The position numbers and the translations under genes were made by a program. The notes below the pieces were generated by a model. The model made no database searches. It worked only from the letters and a program-made list of their open reading frames with translations, and was not told the origin of the DNA. Below are positions 6,030 through 7,193 of a stretch of 7,193 bases of DNA, in pieces (the first letter of the stretch is position 1; each line of letters starts with the position of its first letter). The stretch is from Comamonadaceae bacterium. Its GTDB lineage: Bacteria > Pseudomonadota > Gammaproteobacteria > Burkholderiales > Burkholderiaceae_C. The DNA is taken from contig CANBRV010000114.1 in NCBI GenBank assembly GCA_947372005.1, positions 1-7,193 of the forward strand. The letters are read 5' to 3'.

Positions 6030-6439
6030 GCCTTCTTCGCTTTTCGCTCTTCCAACGTTTCAGTTGGAGCACCCGCTTCTACCCAAGAGGCATAACCGCC
6101 ATCAATATGCGCCACATTCGTCATGCCCATATCCTGCAACGTCTTTGCGGCTAAGGCGCTACGCCAGCCTGCACCACAAAACAAAATGAACTCTTTGCTC
6201 TCGTCAGCCCAAATCTTCTTGTGATACGGCGACTCAGGATCGACCCAAAACTCCAGCATGCAGCGTGGTGCGTGATAGCTGCCCGTGACCGTACCTGCGG
6301 TGAGTTCGCGCACATCGCGAATGTCCACAATTTGCACTGTTGGATCATTCATGCGAGCTCGCACTTCAGCCACAGAGTACGTTTTGACTTCGCTCATCGC
6401 TTCATCAACTAAAACTTTAAAGCCCTTGGTAATCGCCAT
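6026..6439 (-). CDS. Single-domain rhodanese-like protein
   Basis: A 137-residue rhodanese-homology protein, likely a cytoplasmic sulfurtransferase or sulfur carrier. The N-terminal extension (1-20) precedes YSVAEVRARM, VQIVDIRDVREL (35-46) and the active loop FCGAGWRS, with catalytic Cys88 in a CxxGxRS pattern. AAKTLQDMGMTNVAHIDGGYASWVEAG follows as in typical small rhodaneses, and the tail is rich in Lys and Glu. An intact Cys argues for activity, but the sulfur donor and acceptor are unknown. AAGGA (complement of 6449-6453) lies nine bases before the ATG as ribosome site. It converges on the YgjP-type gene, overlapping by four bases at the stop codons, and diverges from the methyltransferase gene. 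Confidence 0.9.
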   Translation of the reverse strand: MAITKGFKVLVDEAMSEVKTYSVAEVRARMNDPTVQIVDIRDVRELTAGTVTGSYHAPRCMLEFWVDPESPYHKKIWADESKEFILFCGAGWRSALAAKTLQDMGMTNVAHIDGGYASWVEAGAPTETLEERKAKKA

Positions 6440-6489
6440 AATGTGCAGTCCTTAAAATAAATTCCATTATCCAGCAAGGAGATTTAAAT
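6440..6489. promoter_or_regulatory. Divergent intergenic region between rhodanese and methyltransferase genes
   Basis: These 50 AT-rich bases must carry control signals for both genes unless promoters lie inside the coding regions. On the + strand TAAAAT (6453-6458) is a 5-of-6 match to a -10 box, and on the - strand GATAAT (complement of 6466-6471) is another. Neither has a convincing -35 box at normal spacing. The two candidate -10 boxes lie only seven bases apart on opposite strands, so if both are real the promoters would compete. Confidence 0.35.
6476..6481 (+). promoter_or_regulatory. Strong ribosome binding site of the methyltransferase gene
   Basis: AAGGAG is a full Shine-Dalgarno core eight bases before the ATG at 6490. 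It is the best ribosome site in the window and fixes the start codon. It stands in contrast to the weak or absent sites of the response regulator and gmhB. Confidence 0.8.
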
Positions 6490-7077
6490 ATGGCAGTGCG
6501 TGCATTTAAAGCAAAACTGAATCTGGGTTGCGGTCACAACAAACTAGCAGGTTACATCAATGTCGACTCCTCTCCAGAATGCAAGCCTGATTTAGTCTGG
6601 GATTTAGAGGCGACACCTTGGCCATGGAAAACAAACACGATTACCGAAGTGATCCTGTTTCATGCGCTAGAGCATCTTGGCGCCAATAATGAAGTGTTTT
6701 TCAATATCATGAAAGAGCTTTATCGTGTTTGCGATGCCAATGCCGTGATCAAGATCACCGTACCCCATCCGCGCCACGACAACTTTATGGGTGATCCCAC
6801 TCACGTTCGAGCCATCACACCGCAGCTCATGTCTTTATTTAGTCGTGCTAATTGTGATTTATGGAAATCACAAGGCGCATCTAACACACCGCTTGCGCAC
6901 TATTTGCACGTTGACTTTGAAACTATCCACGCCGAAGTCAAACTTGATGAGCCTTATGCGAGTGCGCTCAGTAATGGGCAACTCAAACACGAGGATGCAG
7001 CCATGCTGCTACGTGAACGTAACAACGTAGCTATCGAATTCACCATCGACCTGAAGGTCATTAAAAGCAAAGCATAA
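6490..7077 (+). CDS. Class I SAM-dependent methyltransferase, substrate unknown
   Basis: A 195-residue Rossmann-fold methyltransferase without signal peptide or membrane segment. Motif I, KLNLGCGHNKLAGYINVD (9-26), is the glycine-rich SAM loop ending in acidic Asp26, expected to hold the ribose. PDLVWDLE (33-40) supplies the next acidic strand. FHALEHL (57-63) is the post-motif typical of the Methyltransf_11 / COG4627-like group. A conserved-looking block, VPHPRHDNFMGDPTHVRAITP (91-111), follows; DPTH-x-R is seen in related predicted methyltransferases, some near polysaccharide genes. The C-terminal part (about 135-190) is presumably substrate-specific and is not recognised. The neighbours do not reveal a pathway. 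The start is set by the strong AAGGAG site. Confidence 0.82.
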   Translation: MAVRAFKAKLNLGCGHNKLAGYINVDSSPECKPDLVWDLEATPWPWKTNTITEVILFHALEHLGANNEVFFNIMKELYRVCDANAVIKITVPHPRHDNFMGDPTHVRAITPQLMSLFSRANCDLWKSQGASNTPLAHYLHVDFETIHAEVKLDEPYASALSNGQLKHEDAAMLLRERNNVAIEFTIDLKVIKSKA

Positions 7078-7088
7078 AAACCAAGAGC

Positions 7089-7193
7089 TTAGTCAATTAA
7101 CTCAATGGTGGTAGCTGTACCTTCGCCTCCGCCAATGCATAGCGTAGCAAGGCCGCGCTTCTTGCCACGTGCTTGCAAGGCATGAATCAAGGT
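7089..7193 (-). CDS. Thiolase (acetyl-CoA acyltransferase), C-terminal end only
   Basis: The complement encodes the last 34 residues of a thiolase, cut by the window edge. TLIHALQARGKKRGLATLCI leads into the GGGEGTA glycine-rich loop. CIGGG contains the conserved C-terminal active-site Cys (the CxG motif), which acts as acid/base in thiolytic cleavage or condensation of acyl-CoAs. Whether it serves beta-oxidation or acetoacetyl-CoA synthesis cannot be told from this fragment. It converges on the methyltransferase gene with an 11-base gap; no clear terminator hairpin was seen between them. Confidence 0.9.
   Translation of the reverse strand, partial: TLIHALQARGKKRGLATLCIGGGEGTATTIELID

Noticed and set aside
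6007..6053. Possible weak terminator for the rhodanese gene (AAGAGC pairing with GCTCTT before a U-run, - strand)
   Set aside because: The stem has only six pairs with a 27-base loop, and the sequence is coding on both strands. Too weak to annotate.

Overview
The window looks like chromosomal DNA of a betaproteobacterium, most likely order Burkholderiales. The grounds are the run glyQ-glyS-gmhB-plsC-ygjP, protein sequences that resemble that group, moderate GC content, and -10 boxes of the TAAAAT type. The genus cannot be read from the sequence. There is no rRNA, tRNA, CRISPR array, insertion sequence or phage gene. Apart from the 5' leader, the window is almost entirely coding.

Left end (1-734): a 108-base AT-rich leader precedes a 196-residue NarL/LuxR-type response regulator whose receiver has lost the normal phosphorylation chemistry (Glu54 replaces the phosphoacceptor Asp, Gly8 replaces one of the acidic-pair residues). 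The leader holds a promoter-like arrangement closely resembling those controlled by MerR-family activators: a -35-like and a -10-like box 19 bases apart, with a 7-4-7 dyad of inner sequence GTAC-N4-GTAC between them. It also holds a 10-base palindrome and a foldable stretch just before a start codon with no clear Shine-Dalgarno. No partner histidine kinase or MerR regulator is in view.

Centre (735-6029, + strand): five tightly packed genes form a probable operon, with overlaps or gaps of -4, +12, -4 and +5 bases. glyQ and glyS encode the two subunits of the alpha2-beta2 glycyl-tRNA synthetase. gmhB is the phosphatase step of ADP-heptose (LPS inner core) synthesis. plsC is a lysophosphatidate acyltransferase for phospholipid synthesis. 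The last gene is a YgjP-type zinc metallopeptidase-like protein. The block therefore joins protein synthesis to envelope building. The glyQ/glyS junction carries an A7 run in the exact phase of a -1 slippery heptamer, directly before an ATGA overlap.

Right end (6026-7193): a single-domain rhodanese lies on the - strand and converges on ygjP so tightly that both stop codons lie in one TTAA. A class I SAM-dependent methyltransferase of unknown substrate diverges from it across 50 bases and has the best ribosome binding site in the window. The last 105 bases are the 3' end of a thiolase gene on the - strand.

Most of the window is ordinary housekeeping sequence. The points most worth following are the degenerate response regulator with its MerR-like promoter, and the possible GlyQ-GlyS frameshift fusion.
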